This document shows positions 1 to 13,436 of a stretch of DNA of 64,000 nucleotides, piece by piece. The notes beneath the pieces were generated by a model. The model was given only the letters and a program-made list of their open reading frames with translations, made no database searches and had not been told where the DNA came from. A program made the position numbers and the translations under genes. The stretch is from Luscinia megarhynchos. Lineage: Eukaryota > Chordata > Aves > Passeriformes > Turdidae. Location: positions 78,684,905 to 78,748,904 of the forward strand of contig JAPFBE010000002.1 of assembly GCA_034336665.1 (NCBI GenBank), read 5' to 3'. The stretch's first letter is position 1, and each line of letters starts with the position of its first letter.

Positions 1-1355
1 AGAGATGTAAGGAATTACAAGAAGGGATTCCATAAGGACATGGGTCAGAAAAGGTCAGGGAGAGTGTTGCCCCATGATAAGCAAGAAGGCTGACACTGAT
101 GATGGAGAAGGCAGAGGTAGTTGTTGCAATCTTCACTGACAGTCAGGCTTCCCACTTCTCTCAAGTCCCTGACCCCCTGGGTGGGTGTGGGGGGACTGAA
201 ACCCCTCCCTCCATAAGTGAAGAGCAGGCTCAGGATCACTTAATGAAGCTGAACAGCCACAAGTCTGTGGGACCTGAGGAGATGCATCCCAGGGTCCTGA
301 GGGAACTGGTCAATGTTGCTGCTAAGCCACTCTCCATCATATTTGAAAAGTCACGGTGGTCAGGTGAAGTCCTTGGTGACCAGAAAACTGGGGATATCAC
401 TCCCATTTTCAAAATTGGGAAAAAGGAAGATCCAGGGAACTACAGATCAGCTGAGCCTGGGAACACCATAGTGCAGAACCTACTAGGAGATCTGCTAAAG
501 CACATAAAAGACAAGGAGGTGTCAGCCAACACATCTCTAGTGAGCGTAAATCATGCCTGACCAATCTGTGTTGGAGTGATGGCAAGAGTTGATAAGAGAA
601 GACCAAAAGATATCAGTTACCCAGTCTTCTCTTCAGCCTTCAATATGGTCCAACATGATTTCCTTCTCTCCAAATTGAAGAGACATGGGTTCAGTGGATA
701 AGGAATTGGCAGCCAGATAGGGAATGAATGCAGCCAGAGTTGTGATCAATGGTTTTGTGTCTAGGTGGAAGATAGCAATGAGTTGTGTCCCTCAGGGCCT
801 TGTTTTGGGACCAGTGCTCTTCAGCATCTTCATCAGACAGTGAGATTGAGTGAACCTTCATCGTGTTTGCAATGACCTGAAGCTGAGCAGTACAGTTGAC
901 ACAAAAGAAGGACAGGACCACTTCCATGGGGACCTGGACAGACTCAAGAAGTGGCGCATGAGAACTTCCTGAAATTCAGCAAGTCCAAGTGCAAAGTGCT
1001 CCACCTGGTTCAGAGCAATCCCAGATATAAGCATAGATTGGAAGAAGTCATTGAGATCAGCAAAGGACTTGGATATTCTCAGGGATGAAAAGCTGGGCAT
1101 GAGCCAAGACTGTGTGCTCACAGCCCAGAAATGTGACTGCATCCTGGGCTATAGCAAAACAGATGTGGCCAGCACACCAAGGGAGGTGATTCTACCCCTC
1201 CACCCTGCCTCCAGGTCACCACCTGTAGTGCTGTGTCCAGCTCTGGAAGCTTTAGTACAAGAAAGACATTGACCTGTTAGAGTGGGTCCAGAGAAGGGCC
1301 ATGAATGTGGTCAGAGGAATGGAGTACCTCTGTTCAAAGACAGGCTGATGTTCTG
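1..1355 (+). mobile_element. CR1 LINE, decayed ORF2 fragment
   Basis: This is an old copy of the avian non-LTR retrotransposon CR1. Positions 99-560 translate to a recognisable reverse-transcriptase N-terminal part, with phrases such as [17 protein letters not shown] and KKEDPGNYR. Downstream, in shifted frames, are degraded versions of the AF-DTVPH block (near 640), the PQG-VLGPVLF block (near 795) and the FADD catalytic block (near 868, where a small deletion breaks the frame). Later parts of ORF2 (KCKVLHL near 990, REVILPL near 1180) continue to about 1355. The first bases already lie inside the element, so it extends past the left edge. The copy is inactive: it has stops, frameshifts and a broken catalytic motif. 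The usual CR1 3' end is not present after 1355. Confidence 0.9.
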
Positions 1356-4300
1356 CCTCAGCAGGTAGGAGATAGTCAAAAAATTGAGATCCCAGAGAAG
1401 GCACTGTGCTTTGGGCATCTGAAATGCTACCTACCTCCCTTGCAGCCCTGCTCTGAGTCCAATGGCCTTTAATGCTGCTTTTCAATGAATCTGAAGGCTC
1501 GTGGAAGTAACCTTATCAAAGCCTCTCTAACAGGATTCTGCAGTGTATGTCCTGCTTGGATCCCCTGCACTTCTGAGAGAGAAATGCCACTTCAAAACTG
1601 TTAGCAATAGGAAATGTTTGTGTGAGTATTGTAGGGTTTTGCACTGGCCAAGGTGTGCTGGGGAGACAGGAAAATGGGCTGTGTGGGGATTGTGCATGGT
1701 GATGAGGTGCTGGGAAAGGGGCAGAGAAGAGGATGAAGAAAGAGGATGAAGGGCTGGCTGTGAGGCATGCAGGCTCCCTCTTGCATTCCATGTTTGGAGG
1801 GAGGGAGACTGTAATGTGGAGTTGTTCCTCAGTGCCATGAACCAGTCTCAGATGGAGCTACCATGGTGCATCCTCCTCTCCAGGCACAGTTCTGCTGGCC
1901 TTGCACCCCAGGACTGCAGAGAGCTGCAGGGAGCTGAGCTGGCTGAAAGCTGACACTAATTGTCTGCAGAAAAACAAGCTACCCTACCCAGTCCTTGTGT
2001 CATTGCACATTGTTAGTGCTGGGGTGGGAGACAGCAAGGGTGGCTGCAGCCCCAAATTATACCAGCAGGGTTGTGTCCCAGCTTAGAAGGCTCCTTGAAA
2101 GACACCTGGGTCCTGGCTGACTTCTTCCTTCCTTGTCCCTCAATGCACAGTGCAGTGCCAAAGGGGTGCTCATTTCTGAAAAGCCACAGGATTGTTAATA
2201 AATCAAATGGCTGGGGGAGGTGGCTAAACTCTCCTTATCCATTCTGCCTCTTGGGGAATGGTCCCTGGGTTTTTCATGTCCCCCAAACTGGACTGGAACC
2301 AAAACCAAGCAGGTAAATGGCATGACAGGGCAATGAGATGGCTCAGGAGGGTGAATGTCAGAGCACAGGATTCAGCTGCAACACAACATGGAGGTATGGG
2401 AGAAGGCCCACAGGGAACCACCAGTTGCCACAGGGCAACTTATCCTGGTTATTTAGGATTCTCTGAGATGCAGTGCACTCTGTAAGTACAGACACCCTCC
2501 TGGCCCCAAAGTAAACACGTATCTGTATAAATACTGTGCATTTCATAGGTGACACTGCTGTAAGGAGCCATGCCTTTCAGTGTTGTGCAGTGTTTGGATG
2601 GCCCAGAGACCTGAGAGATGCTGCACAGCCTGCTCTGTGAGGGCTTTGTGGCAAGATCTTTAAATGTCCCAGCCTCTTCACGCTGACATTTAAAGGTCAG
2701 GTGTATTCTGAAAAGTTACCTTGATAGGCATGGTGAAAATTAGTCTTTCTAATCAACAAATTTGCCCACTAACAACAGAAAATGGTAATTTCCAGATGTG
2801 CCAGTTCAGGGTAAGTTCAGCTGAGAAAGCCAGAACTGCTTTTTCTGTGTCCCACCCTCAGTAGTAAGGGCTGTGTAAAAAAGGCTTCAGATACTGTAAA
2901 TGTGACTGGAGTTGGAGTGGGAATGTGCTGTCTTGGGTGAGGAAGTTCTGCAGCCTTAGCTGGCATAAAATCTAGCAAATCCTTATTTTGGTGAGTGAAT
3001 TCCCCAGATGTGCCTGAGAACAAGTCAACTGACTGCAGAATGTCTATTTATCCACCATCACTATTTAGAGTAAAACTGCACTTTGAAGTCTGGAAGGCAC
3101 TTTCGCAATAGAGGGGTTTGCCCTGGTGTCCTTGGCCAAAAATAGTGCCTTATTTTTGTCCTGCTAACACATGCCAGCTGGCTGCCCCCCTCCATTCCTG
3201 ACACAGCTGCATTTCAGTTCTGCTGTTTATGTGGAGTTTGTGCAGTGTGATTTAGGGTCCTTTGGGATGAAATGTACTATGTAAATATAAACTCTTATTT
3301 CCAATATCTTTCTGTAGCCATTAAGGGCCTGATTCATCCCACCACCCAGGGGTTTGCACCAAGATTTGGCCAAAAAGATGCAGATCCCAGCATCATCTGG
3401 CACCTGGTGGGTTCAGTCTCTGGAGGAAGCTTCCATGAGCAGCTTCTGGAAACACCCCAGTGCTGCTCAGTGTCCCAGCCTGGCCCAGGATTTGGAACAT
3501 CCATGTGGCAGAGGGTTTGGAAGACAAGGGTTTAATTTGGCATTTTTACTACATAAACTTGTTGTGTGCTAACAGATGGAAATCTGGATTTGGAGTTTTG
3601 CATATTCCTTCACACTAGGCTGTAGGATAGTTTGGATCCATCTGGTTAATTTACCAGTGCAGCTGAGCCAGTGATAAGGAATAGGGTGTGCTAGAGCCAT
3701 TTAAGGGCTTCTCTTGCAAGGTCAGATATCCCCATAATTTGGAATGATGTGCAAATATATTGCTTTCACAAAGAAATAAGCCCTGCTGAGGAATTGGGAG
3801 AACTGTGAATCTGGTCCAGTTTGATTATATTTTGCCATCTATTGACAAGTATGGGCCTATCCCATAGATTATATGCAACACATATCCATAATTCACACTA
3901 CACAATACCAAATGCAACATTTGCAACATAGGAAAGCAGATGATCTGCAAGAGATAGCTGCCTATTTAAATAGTGTCCTGGATATTTATCCATAAGAATT
4001 TCTGTGTCACTTCAGCTGTGGAGAGAGTGGGAAAATGTGGGCAAAAAAAAACCCATAAAGGCAAAGTTTGAAAATCCAGGGTGAAAAAGCTCAAGGGTCT
4101 AGGATCACATGCCTACAACAGCCTCCCAGCAGTTTAATCAGGGGTTCAGCCTCCTTTGGCTGCAGCAGAACTGACATTGAATAACAAGAGATTTCCCTTA
4201 GATTTTAGATGCTACAAAACATGGAGCAGACTTCATGTACCTTAACTGCAGGTGAAGTTGAAATTTCACCTGTGCCCAGCCAGCACCAACTTCTGCCAGC

Positions 4301-5076
4301 CCAGGCAGAGCCTGTGACATGGAATCACATCCCCATATTTGTGAGTTGATAAGCAGAATGGTTTGCAGACTTCCAGCTACACCTCCTGCAGATGAATAAA
4401 CTCAGGTGGATGTCTCTGCCTCCAAGAGCAGCAGTGTGGGGCAAACCTGGAAGTGGGTGTTTTTCTCCATAAGCCTCTCTCCTTTGAATAAATTCAGTTT
4501 CCACATGTGCAGACTAAGCCTTTCATGCACACTTTCAAGAGGCAGGAAAGGGGAGTTGCCTCAGACAGAGGCTGCTGAGGATCTCCCTGTCAAAACTCAA
4601 ACACAAAAGGACACTTGTGGACTTCTGTCCCAGGCAAGAAAAATTACCCTCAGAAGGAACTTGCTCTGCCTGGTATGAAATGCTGATGGTTGCCCATTAG
4701 AGCAGGGAGGTCTGCTCTGGCAATCCTCCTTGCTTCTGAGAACACCTTGGTCACCAACAAAGCTCCTTGTGAGCATTGGGACACCATTTTGAAGATGACC
4801 AGATGCTTTTCTCAAGACAGGCTATTGGGACTTCACGAAGCAGGTGGGAATACTGCACCAAGAATTAAAACCTGGAGCTGCTGAATTTACAACAACCAGC
4901 AAGACTCACCTGAACATTGAAAAAGCAGAGTAAATATAATCCAGATGTCCAGGCCAGAGATGCCATCCTGCTGCATTTGTGGGATGATGCAGCCTACTCC
5001 AGCAGAACCTGTCCCCTCCTGGAGAATGGGCTCACTTTTCTGAAGGCAGAGGAGACCATGCCCATCAAACCTGGAT
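1356..5076. other. Intergenic, no gene recognised
   Basis: Only short open frames occur on either strand and none has a recognisable domain, signal peptide or flanking splice pattern. The sequence is of mixed composition with no long repeat. Position 1500-1850 is slightly purine rich. I see nothing that supports a gene. Confidence 0.6.
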
Positions 5077-5099
5077 CAACCCCAACCCCAACCCCAACT
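5077..5099. repeat. Short CCCCAA/TTGGGG tandem tract
   Basis: Three perfect CCCC runs separated by AA (about 5080-5095) with partial units on each side. Read on the minus strand it is TTGGGG repeated, the same unit as a ciliate telomere, but it is far too short to be telomeric and is best called a microsatellite. Confidence 0.8.
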
Positions 5100-8000
5100 C
5101 CACCTGCTGTCACCTCCCCCCAAAGCCCATGTGATCACCTTCTGCAGTGTCCTTGAGCCTGACTGGATTCCCACTGGGCTCCAGCAGTGTGTGCTGGAAG
5201 GTGAGATCTGCTCCCTATGCTATTCTCAACCAGCAGCACATAGTGTCTCCTGTTTTCCCCTTGCAAATTCAGAGAAAGAGGGAAATTATTTGATTTCTTC
5301 AAAGGTGCCCAGGACTGTTTGAGGCTACCTGATCCCAGGGAAGAAGATGGAGGTGTTCTTTTCCTATTTTCCTCTGTATCTCCATGCTCATTACTGCTGC
5401 ACCAAACTTAGAGCTTATTAGCTAAAAAGGAATTGCAGAGGAATTTGCAGAGGAGCTTAGGAGACTATTTTTGGGTCCAAATGAGCTCAGAACCAGTGAG
5501 GAGCAGAGACTGGCTGCAATGGTGATGCTCACAGACCTCCAGGACTGCGGTGACTATGACCCCCATGATGGTGCTTTGGCTCTAATTTGGCACTGTGAAA
5601 TATCCTTAAAACAAAACAAAAAATTAAGTATTGCCAGAATCCTGTCATATCCAGAGATAAAAGAATATACTGCATATTACCTGTGCCTTGCTGCTTCACT
5701 CATGGTGAGCACATCACCATCACTGAAATATGGGACTGGTGCCAACATGACACATTTTTAGCAGAAGTGTGCAAAAGGGAATATCTCTTTTTAAAGGCCC
5801 CCTCTTCCTCTCCCAGGAGTAATCCTAGCTCATTTTTTCTCTCCAGGATTCCTTCTCCTCCTTACACTCACCTTTTCTACCTTTTTTTCCCCTCCTGTTT
5901 GGCAAAGACAAGTTGTTAGTCCTCATGGGGGTTACAGGGCAGCAGAAGGTGCAGCAGAGGCTGCCAAAGGTACAGTGGTGTGTAGTTTGCCTATCTCTGG
6001 TGTCAGCTGGGTTTGGGATGAGTCAGGAAGATAAGTTGGGCAACAAACAAGTGGGAGAGCTAATAGAGCTGTTGGTAGCATGGCAAGGGTGCGTCCGCTG
6101 CTGACTCAGACCTAATCAATGTCTTATCACTTCTCACGCCTTCCAGCTCAGCATCAAACCTCTAAGGGCTCTCATCAGGGGATTAATTCCTCCTTCTCCT
6201 CTTCATCAGGAGCATGCACTCGAGCCCTCTGCGTGGGAAACAGACACATCTGTGGCAGAAACACCCAGCCAGTGACCACACCCAGCAGCTAAGGGATGGA
6301 CAAGTATCCCAGCCAGTCGTACCTGGGCACAGAATGCAGATATACTATCCCCAGCTGCAAGCACTATCAGGAGCCCAAGGAATTATTTGATATATTTTAA
6401 TAACAGAATAAAGGAGATTGTAAGGGAAGTGGAACCTCAAAGGAAAAAGATCAGACATCCTGCAGACAACAAGCAGAGGTACTCAGGAGGATGCATATTA
6501 TGCATAAACACAAGTCCATCAGGGGCAGCTGAGTCCCATGTCACAGAATAACATCATGTCGGTGTCATTCCACGAGAGCTGTGAAGATTCACCTGAAGAT
6601 TCATCATGAAGGCTGGAAGTCATGTTGTCAAAAGACTTGTCCTGAGAAAAAAGTCACAGGATGAATGCTAGCCTGGTGCTGTGCATGTGAACCTTGTCAC
6701 CTGGAAAGGAGCCGTGCTGCAAGACTCCAGCACCAGGCTCAAGTAGGGCCCTCTTTGGCTCCTTGGTGGCACCTCCTAAGGCTCCTTGTCTTTTTCCTCA
6801 CCTGCCCTCTATGGCCCTTCCCTCTGGGCAGGGTTATGGTGGTTGCTGACTGCTGCTGATCGTTTCAGACAGACTTTTTTAGCTCACTCAATGTTTCTGA
6901 CCCTGCCCCATCCCGGACATGGCTATAAATGATGTTCCTTCTTCATGTCTTGCCCCAGCTTTTGTTCTATTTTTCTCTCCCTCAGTCTCCAAAGTGCTTG
7001 GCATGTGTCTTTCATCTGCCTGGCATGGGCTCCACAGATATGCAATGGGCACAGAAGCTAATTAGTGACTGATGCAACAGGGTTTTAAATTTAACCTCAT
7101 GGGGCAGCCATGCCTTGAATATAAATAAGGCACATGATTTTTGGTGAACATGTGGGGTCCTTTGAGAGCACTTTAGAGGAGACCAACCTGCTGTTCAGGC
7201 CAGGTGTGACCTCTGCAAAAAACCTCTGAAATACTCAGAGGACTTACAGTGTGCTACTCACACACTACTTCAAAAATTTCCATCAGTGCTCAACTGCTTG
7301 CAGCAGCAGAAGTGCATGAAAATCTGAAAAGTGAAAAATTCACTATGAATCTTTAGAAAGGGATCTACAGGCAAATTTGGAGGAGGTGGTCAAGCTTTTA
7401 GATTGCTTTCATCTCTGACCTCCCTCTGGCCTTATTTACTAAAGGAAATTGAGTTTGAGCAAAGGGAGTAAAATCAAGGAAAAGATGCTTTTAAAGTGAA
7501 GTTATTAACAATAAATAAAATGAGAAAACAAATCAGAATAAAAGAAGTGCATCAAGATGATCTCAATAATCTCAACACAAAACCAGTTAATCCTTATAAG
7601 CGTTAAGAGAGGCTCTTCAGGAAGCAGCTGTCCCTGTGGTTACAAACACACTAGAGTCAATTTAGCATAGAAACTGGAGCTGCTTAAATAGTTTACTTTT
7701 GAGACATTACTATCTAATGTTCACATCACAGAGCCAGTTATACAGCTCCTGTCTTAGATTTCCGTTCTCACATAGTAGGTAACCCTTTCCTCCCCTCTGC
7801 CAGCAGATTCCAACAGATGACAGATTTCAACAGAAAAACTCTAATAAACAGGATTTTGACAGGTCTTATTAGCCAGAAACTATCTGGGGCAACAGCAAAG
7901 GCTCTTTTAGCACAAAATAATTTTCCTTTATGAGCCAACATTAAAATATTTTCTTCAGAGTACAGATTTTAGGGACAGACACATGCATGCACACAGCAAT

Positions 8001-9949
8001 GCTTTCATGGCATAGAGTGAAGTCTAAGAAAGTCCAGACATTTCTTAGACATCAAACACAAATTGCAAACATCGATAAAGAAGGCACTTCCCAGAGGACT
8101 GGGCCTGGAGCTGCAGTTGCAGATGCAGCAGATGTGCTCTTGGCTCAATGCTTCTCCTGCACAGACCTTGTTTGGGAGCTGGCTGGGAAGCAGAAGACAG
8201 GGACAATATAATCAGCAGAGTTTTGACAATGCCTCTTTAAAAGAACTGTACTTGGGGGGACTGGAGAGCCAGTTTTCTCTCAACAGGTTCATTGACCTTA
8301 AAGGTGAGATATCCCAGGCTGGTTGTTAAGGTTCGTGAACTTTGCTTACTTGGACTGTGACATCTCCCTCCCCAGGCTGCAAGCAAATCTTCTGCAAGGA
8401 CTGATTTGGAGCTACCCCAGATTTGAACTTAGCAAGTGGCAGGTTTGGGAAAAGTCCCATTGACATCCACAGAATAAAAAGTATTTGGTGCCTTATAGAG
8501 CAGACACTGTACATCTGCAAACATTTCCCTAAGTCTTTATTTCCCTCCCTCTCCTCTGTTTTGTAAGTAAAAGAAAATTAACATGCAAGATGTTTCCTGA
8601 AGATTTTGGCATAGTCTTATCTGGATAAAAGGTCTCGTAATGACTCTGTTGCCAACTTATAGAAATTTCAACACAAAACTATTCTATAAAAATAGCAGCT
8701 TGCCAGGGTTTGTTTATTTTCTTCCCAACCGCTGCCTGACATTCCCTCTTGTGCAAACTCAAAAATAAACGTGTGCAATTTATTATTTCTGTCATCATTC
8801 TTCTCCTAAAGAAGGCAACTTACAGTCAGCATTCTATTTTGGAAATAAGCTAGAAGTCAAGCAGTTTGTCTCTTGTACACTTTTAGAGTAGCAAAACTTG
8901 CTGGTTATTTCTTTGCTGACTTAGCCTCTGAGCAGTGCTGGGCACGCTGCCTGAAGCTCCCACAGCTGATTCCAGAGCTGTACCCCACCAAGAGCAGTAC
9001 TTGGAGCAGCCTTTTGCAGCAGTGACCTTGGGGCTCCCAAGGGGCTGGGATCTTACTGCCATCCCCTGAGGATGCTGGGCTGGGAGCAGGGGCTGAGCCC
9101 CCTTTGCTCAAGGGTGATGCTTCCTATAGCTGTGCACAGCCCTGCTGATGGGCACTGAGCATCAGGGAGGCAGTGTCACCCTGTGCCCCATTTCGAGGGA
9201 AAAGCAGAGAGAGAACACACCTGTCATGTTTCCCCCTCCACAGCTGGCTGCCCTTCTTCCCCACATTTTGGAGAAGCAGTGATGATAGTCCATGCCACTA
9301 CATAATAATCAAAATGTATATACTGTGGAATCCTATGTTCTTGGCCTTGCCTGGCAGGGTATAATCTTTGTCTCTCGTCCAGACAATTTGGAATCTGAGG
9401 GTGAACAATTCAGTGGGTGTGGAAAGACCCACTTTTCTATCCTTCATCACAGACTCATTTTGTGACAAGGAAAAGTTGTCCAGAGCTACAGAGAAGTGCC
9501 TAGTTAGCTCCTCCTTTGAAAATCAGACCCTAAATCTTGTGTGCCCGACCTCTCCATATTCTTTTGGTGAAAGAAGCCCTTCCCTGTTGAGAAATGTATT
9601 CAAAACTGAGGAGCACTTAGTGATAGGGACAGATGCTCCCTGTAACCTGGGATTGCTGTCTTGGCATGTCTGATTGCTCTTGGTGGGTCAGGAGCACCCA
9701 CACTGGTGGAAACTGAGCCCCTGCTGCCACACTGGCTTTGGGGGGCTCCTGGGGAGCCGAGGGCTTTGGCTGGCTGAAGCAAGGGGCTGGAAGTGAGCTT
9801 CAGCCAGGGCTCATGGCAAGGGCAGCCCCAGCAGGAGGAGGCAGGCCCATGGCTTCCTCACTCCAAAGAGGAGGGAAAAAGATGATTGGGACCCAGTTGC
9901 CTGGTATAAACATTAAAGGGATTTTGCATGCTTATATTTTTTTCCTCAG
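5100..9949. other. Intergenic, no gene recognised
   Basis: No coding pattern was found. An AP-1/MARE-like site TGCTGACTCA lies at 6099-6108, and a local direct repeat GAAGATTCA occurs twice near 6585-6603. Neither is enough to call a regulatory element. The region 7440-7950 is AT rich. Open frames near 9173-9673 have no recognisable domain. Confidence 0.55.
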
Positions 9950-9959
9950 AGAAAAATTA

Positions 9960-10110
9960 TGCTGCTTTGGGTTGCCATGGTTTCTGGTTTCCCTGGTTAC
10001 CTCTCGGTATGGAGTAGGGGATGAGAGATGAGGGGAGGGAAGGAGGAGCCAAAAAGGACAGGGGCCAATTACAAAGATCCTGAGCAAGGCAGATGACGTC
10101 AGCAGGCCTT
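9960..10110. promoter_or_regulatory. Candidate distal regulatory element (X-box-like, CCAAT, CRE)
   Basis: Within about 140 bases there is an RFX-like half palindrome GTTGCCATGG (9971-9980), a GCCAAT box (10064-10069) and a perfect palindromic cAMP-response element TGACGTCA (10094-10101), in sequence that is not a CpG island. These three together are typical of a promoter or enhancer, but such motifs also occur by chance. No transcript or first exon can be seen next to them. The claim is motif-based only. Confidence 0.3.
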
Positions 10111-10139
10111 TTTTCCCGGGAAAAAGAACAAAAACACAG

Positions 10140-13100
10140 AATGGACGTTTCTTGGCAAAGACGGTGGCCCTGTTTTGTACCCTTTGATGCTTTATAATTC
10201 AAAAGGGGGAGAAGATTATACAACAAAATTAATCACCAGTGAAAACCTACAGCCCAGTGTTTAATACTTTTTTAAACTTAGAAGCAAGAGGATCATTGGT
10301 GAGAGAACCATGATGCAGAAGAAACCACAGCAATGGAAGTACCTGGGACCATGTGCAGACTGGCTGGCAAGGCCAGGCTGCTGGTAATGCCTTCTGCAAT
10401 GGACCATTGCAGCCAGGCAGGAAAAAAGTGTTGATGGAACTCTGTAAGGTTATAAATGTCTGGTGAACTCTGATTTCTCTCTGAAGAATTCGACTCACTG
10501 ACTCCAACAGAACTCCAGCTCTAGAGAGCTCCAGCACAGCACTCCTGGCCTGCCCCATCCTGCAGAGCCTCATGCAGACCATGTCCTTACAAAAATCAAC
10601 AGGAAAATGTGTGCTAGAAAGGCTTCCTTACATGGCCAAGTCCCCAGTCCTTAGTGGAAAATCCCATGCTGTTTTCAAGTGGTCAAGCTTTGAGTAAGGA
10701 CTAAACCAAGCCTACGTAAACCCTCTTTATACAGCCACATGTTTCAGTGGTTGGACAAGAAATCCAATCTGACCCCTGTGGCAGGGAGCCAATAATCCTC
10801 TCACCTTTCTGTTAATATCCTGTGACTCAGTGATATATGTCAGGCCATTTAAACCCCAGCAGCAGAGTTCAGGTGCTGTGCCAATTATATTGAGTGGATG
10901 GGGAGATATGCCAGTTGAACAAGAAATAGGTCAGAGGAACGATTCAGCTAATAAATTATATTAATGAAAAGTTCTTTTGGGAGCTGTTGGGTTTGTAGTT
11001 CTGCAGAGGAGAAGAGGGTCAGCAGGAGCAAAGAGAAAAATGGGAGGACCTGGCAGTAGGCCTCAGTAGAGCAATGAATGGGCAACTGAGAAGATGGGAA
11101 ATTGGATGAACTGAGCACGTCTGGTCTTTGTGGCACTGACCCTTCTATAATGGCACTGAACAGTCTCCACAGGACACAGAGGTGCTTGGGCTAGCTTGTG
11201 TTGGGGCAAAACTGCTGCCCTAACTGAGCTTCTCTGCCCAGGTCAAAATAGAGTTTCTCATCAAGGCTACTTAGCTGGGATTTGGTGTCTAACACACCTT
11301 CCAAAGGTACTAATGACAATCTATTGAATATCCCACAGGGAGAGAAGGACATTACTGCAAGTTGGGCAAAAATTACAAAAATGAGTAAACAAGGTATCTT
11401 TGGAGTTTTGTTTCTGTTAGTAATAACAGAGATAGCTTCAAAATTATGTTGTCATCACTGCAAAAGAAGGCATAGAGATTAGGTGTTTTGAAGTTAGATG
11501 ACTGTTGCCAGCCAGAGGAGGGCAGCTGGGACTGCACACCTTGGAGCTGTCTCTCTCTTATAGGATGGGATAAAGCCTCTCCTGGTGGTGCCTGTTTCTC
11601 TCCACCATTTTCAGTCAAAGCCCAGCCAACTGATTTCAGTTATCTGACTGTGAGTGCACTGTGTCAGATGTACAAGGTCCACCTGTACTTTCTGTGATGG
11701 CTGTTGACAAAGGAGCGTCCCCTGCCCGCAGAGCTCCTGCTGATTGTGCTCAGGCCTGAAACTCCTCCTGGCAGCTAAGGACTAAACTGATGCTGGCAGG
11801 AGATGGGCAGGAGAAGGAACACCTCCCTACAGAGAAGACATTTTGGATTTCTGGTTTCTCATTTCTCTCTGCCATGCAGCATCCAGCCCACAGAGTTTGT
11901 TGCATATTGTTGGTGAATTTAATTTAGGGCCGATGCTGAGCAAACCACAGAAACAGGGCATCCATCAGACTACTTATTTTTGTAGTGAGATTTGAAGAAG
12001 TAGTTTGAAAAATAATCTCCAGCATTCATGAGATGTTATAAATTGGTTCTTTTATGTATTAGAGACAGGGCAATAAATGCCACAGAGGATTTATTGGTTA
12101 TTGCTGCTCTGATAAAAGGGTCATTAAGAGTTGTAAAAGTCTAAACGATAATGGGGAGATGTTGTAAATGCTGTAAGTGAATAGAATGAAAGAACATGAT
12201 ATACCCATCAGCTGAGGTCACTTCCTAATAGTTTATAACCCTCTTCTGAACACTGAAGAGAAATCTGGGTTTGTCCAGCCAGGCAACTGAAAATTCCCAT
12301 CAGTTACCCCAAGCTGAGCTCCTGGACCTTCCTAAGCAGTGCCTAACTGACAAGCATCCTGAAAAAGCCCAAGCCTGCAGAGAAAGTCTCTACACCATGT
12401 GGGACTGGTCTCTGAAAGGGCAAGTATGGGACACAGGGGCGTGTCATATGTGGTACAGCACCAGGGGCTGTTCTGAGAAAGGCACTAAAACAGTTGTGAG
12501 GAAGAACAGACCTACATGCCCCAAATCTGCACCTCTGATGCAGACAAGCCTCATCCTCCTCTTAAATGTGTAGGGAGGTTTTTAAAAATACTCCAGCGGG
12601 CCTGCCAGCTATTTGTTTTATCTGCCCTGCACACAGCATCTAACCAATAAGCCCCATCAAAATTTAAATGTGAAAATCATTTTAAAATGAACACCATCAA
12701 TTCCCACAGCTTGTTATTAGCAGAGCTGCTGAAAGCATCTGTTATTAAGGTCTTCAGTGTGTCCCTTAGGAGCCTTGTTTTCTGTTGTTTATGATTTTGT
12801 CAAACTTGAACCGAAATTTTTCGTTCTGAATCTCTGTCTCCTGCTGAATTACTGTGGAACATTTCAGGCAGAACACTACAGCTGTGAGGCTAGAGGAAAA
12901 GACATAATTTTGTCTGTGTTTAAATAAGACACTGTGACTTTTTCTTTGAGGGAGGCTAATTTCTCTGTACTCGGAACTCTGTCATAACAGCATGATTTCA
13001 CTGATCTACTTTTTTGCAATTTCATGGGTAAATTAGGGAAATCTGGTAAATTATGTTCTTTGGCAGTTAAAAAAATCAACATAACCAGTCAAGATGCAGT

Positions 13101-13363
13101 ACATGACTTCTGATTTCCTGGGTGTGCTCCAGTCCAAGGAGGCCATGACCTTACCTGCAGATAAAGGAGAGAATGTCAGTCCAGCAAGGGCTAGATATCA
13201 GATCTAAGGGCAGATCATAAATTTAGGTCCCTAATAGGAGCTGTGAATGTAGCCATAAAGAAGAAGTCAGAGCTGTGAGAGATGTAGGGCCTGATTTACA
13301 GAATATAGGTGGGATAAGTTGTGGGAAGAGGGAGAGGGGGTTTACATGAGGGCAAGAAATTTT
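10140..13363. other. Intergenic, no gene recognised
   Basis: There are only short open frames. The longest, on the minus strand at 10247-10582, has no recognisable domain. No repeat family was recognised. The region looks like ordinary bird intergenic DNA. Confidence 0.55.
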
Positions 13364-13436
13364 GGATGGAGATGGAGATGGAGATGGAGATGGAGATGGA
13401 GATGGAGATGGAGATGGGGATGGGGATGGAGATGGA
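13364..13436. repeat. (ATGGAG)n hexanucleotide microsatellite
   Basis: About twelve head-to-tail copies of ATGGAG, with two consecutive units near the right end changed to ATGGGG. Because the unit is six bases long, every frame is open and would read as a dipeptide repeat (Asp-Gly or Trp-Arg on plus, His-Leu or Pro-Ser on minus). No gene context supports translation. Confidence 0.95.

Noticed and set aside
6099..6108. AP-1/MARE-like site TGCTGACTCA
   Set aside because: It is a single short motif with no neighbouring sites, so it is expected by chance.
10247..10582. A 111-codon minus-strand open frame
   Set aside because: No recognisable domain, no splice or promoter context, and a length that is expected by chance in a window of this size.
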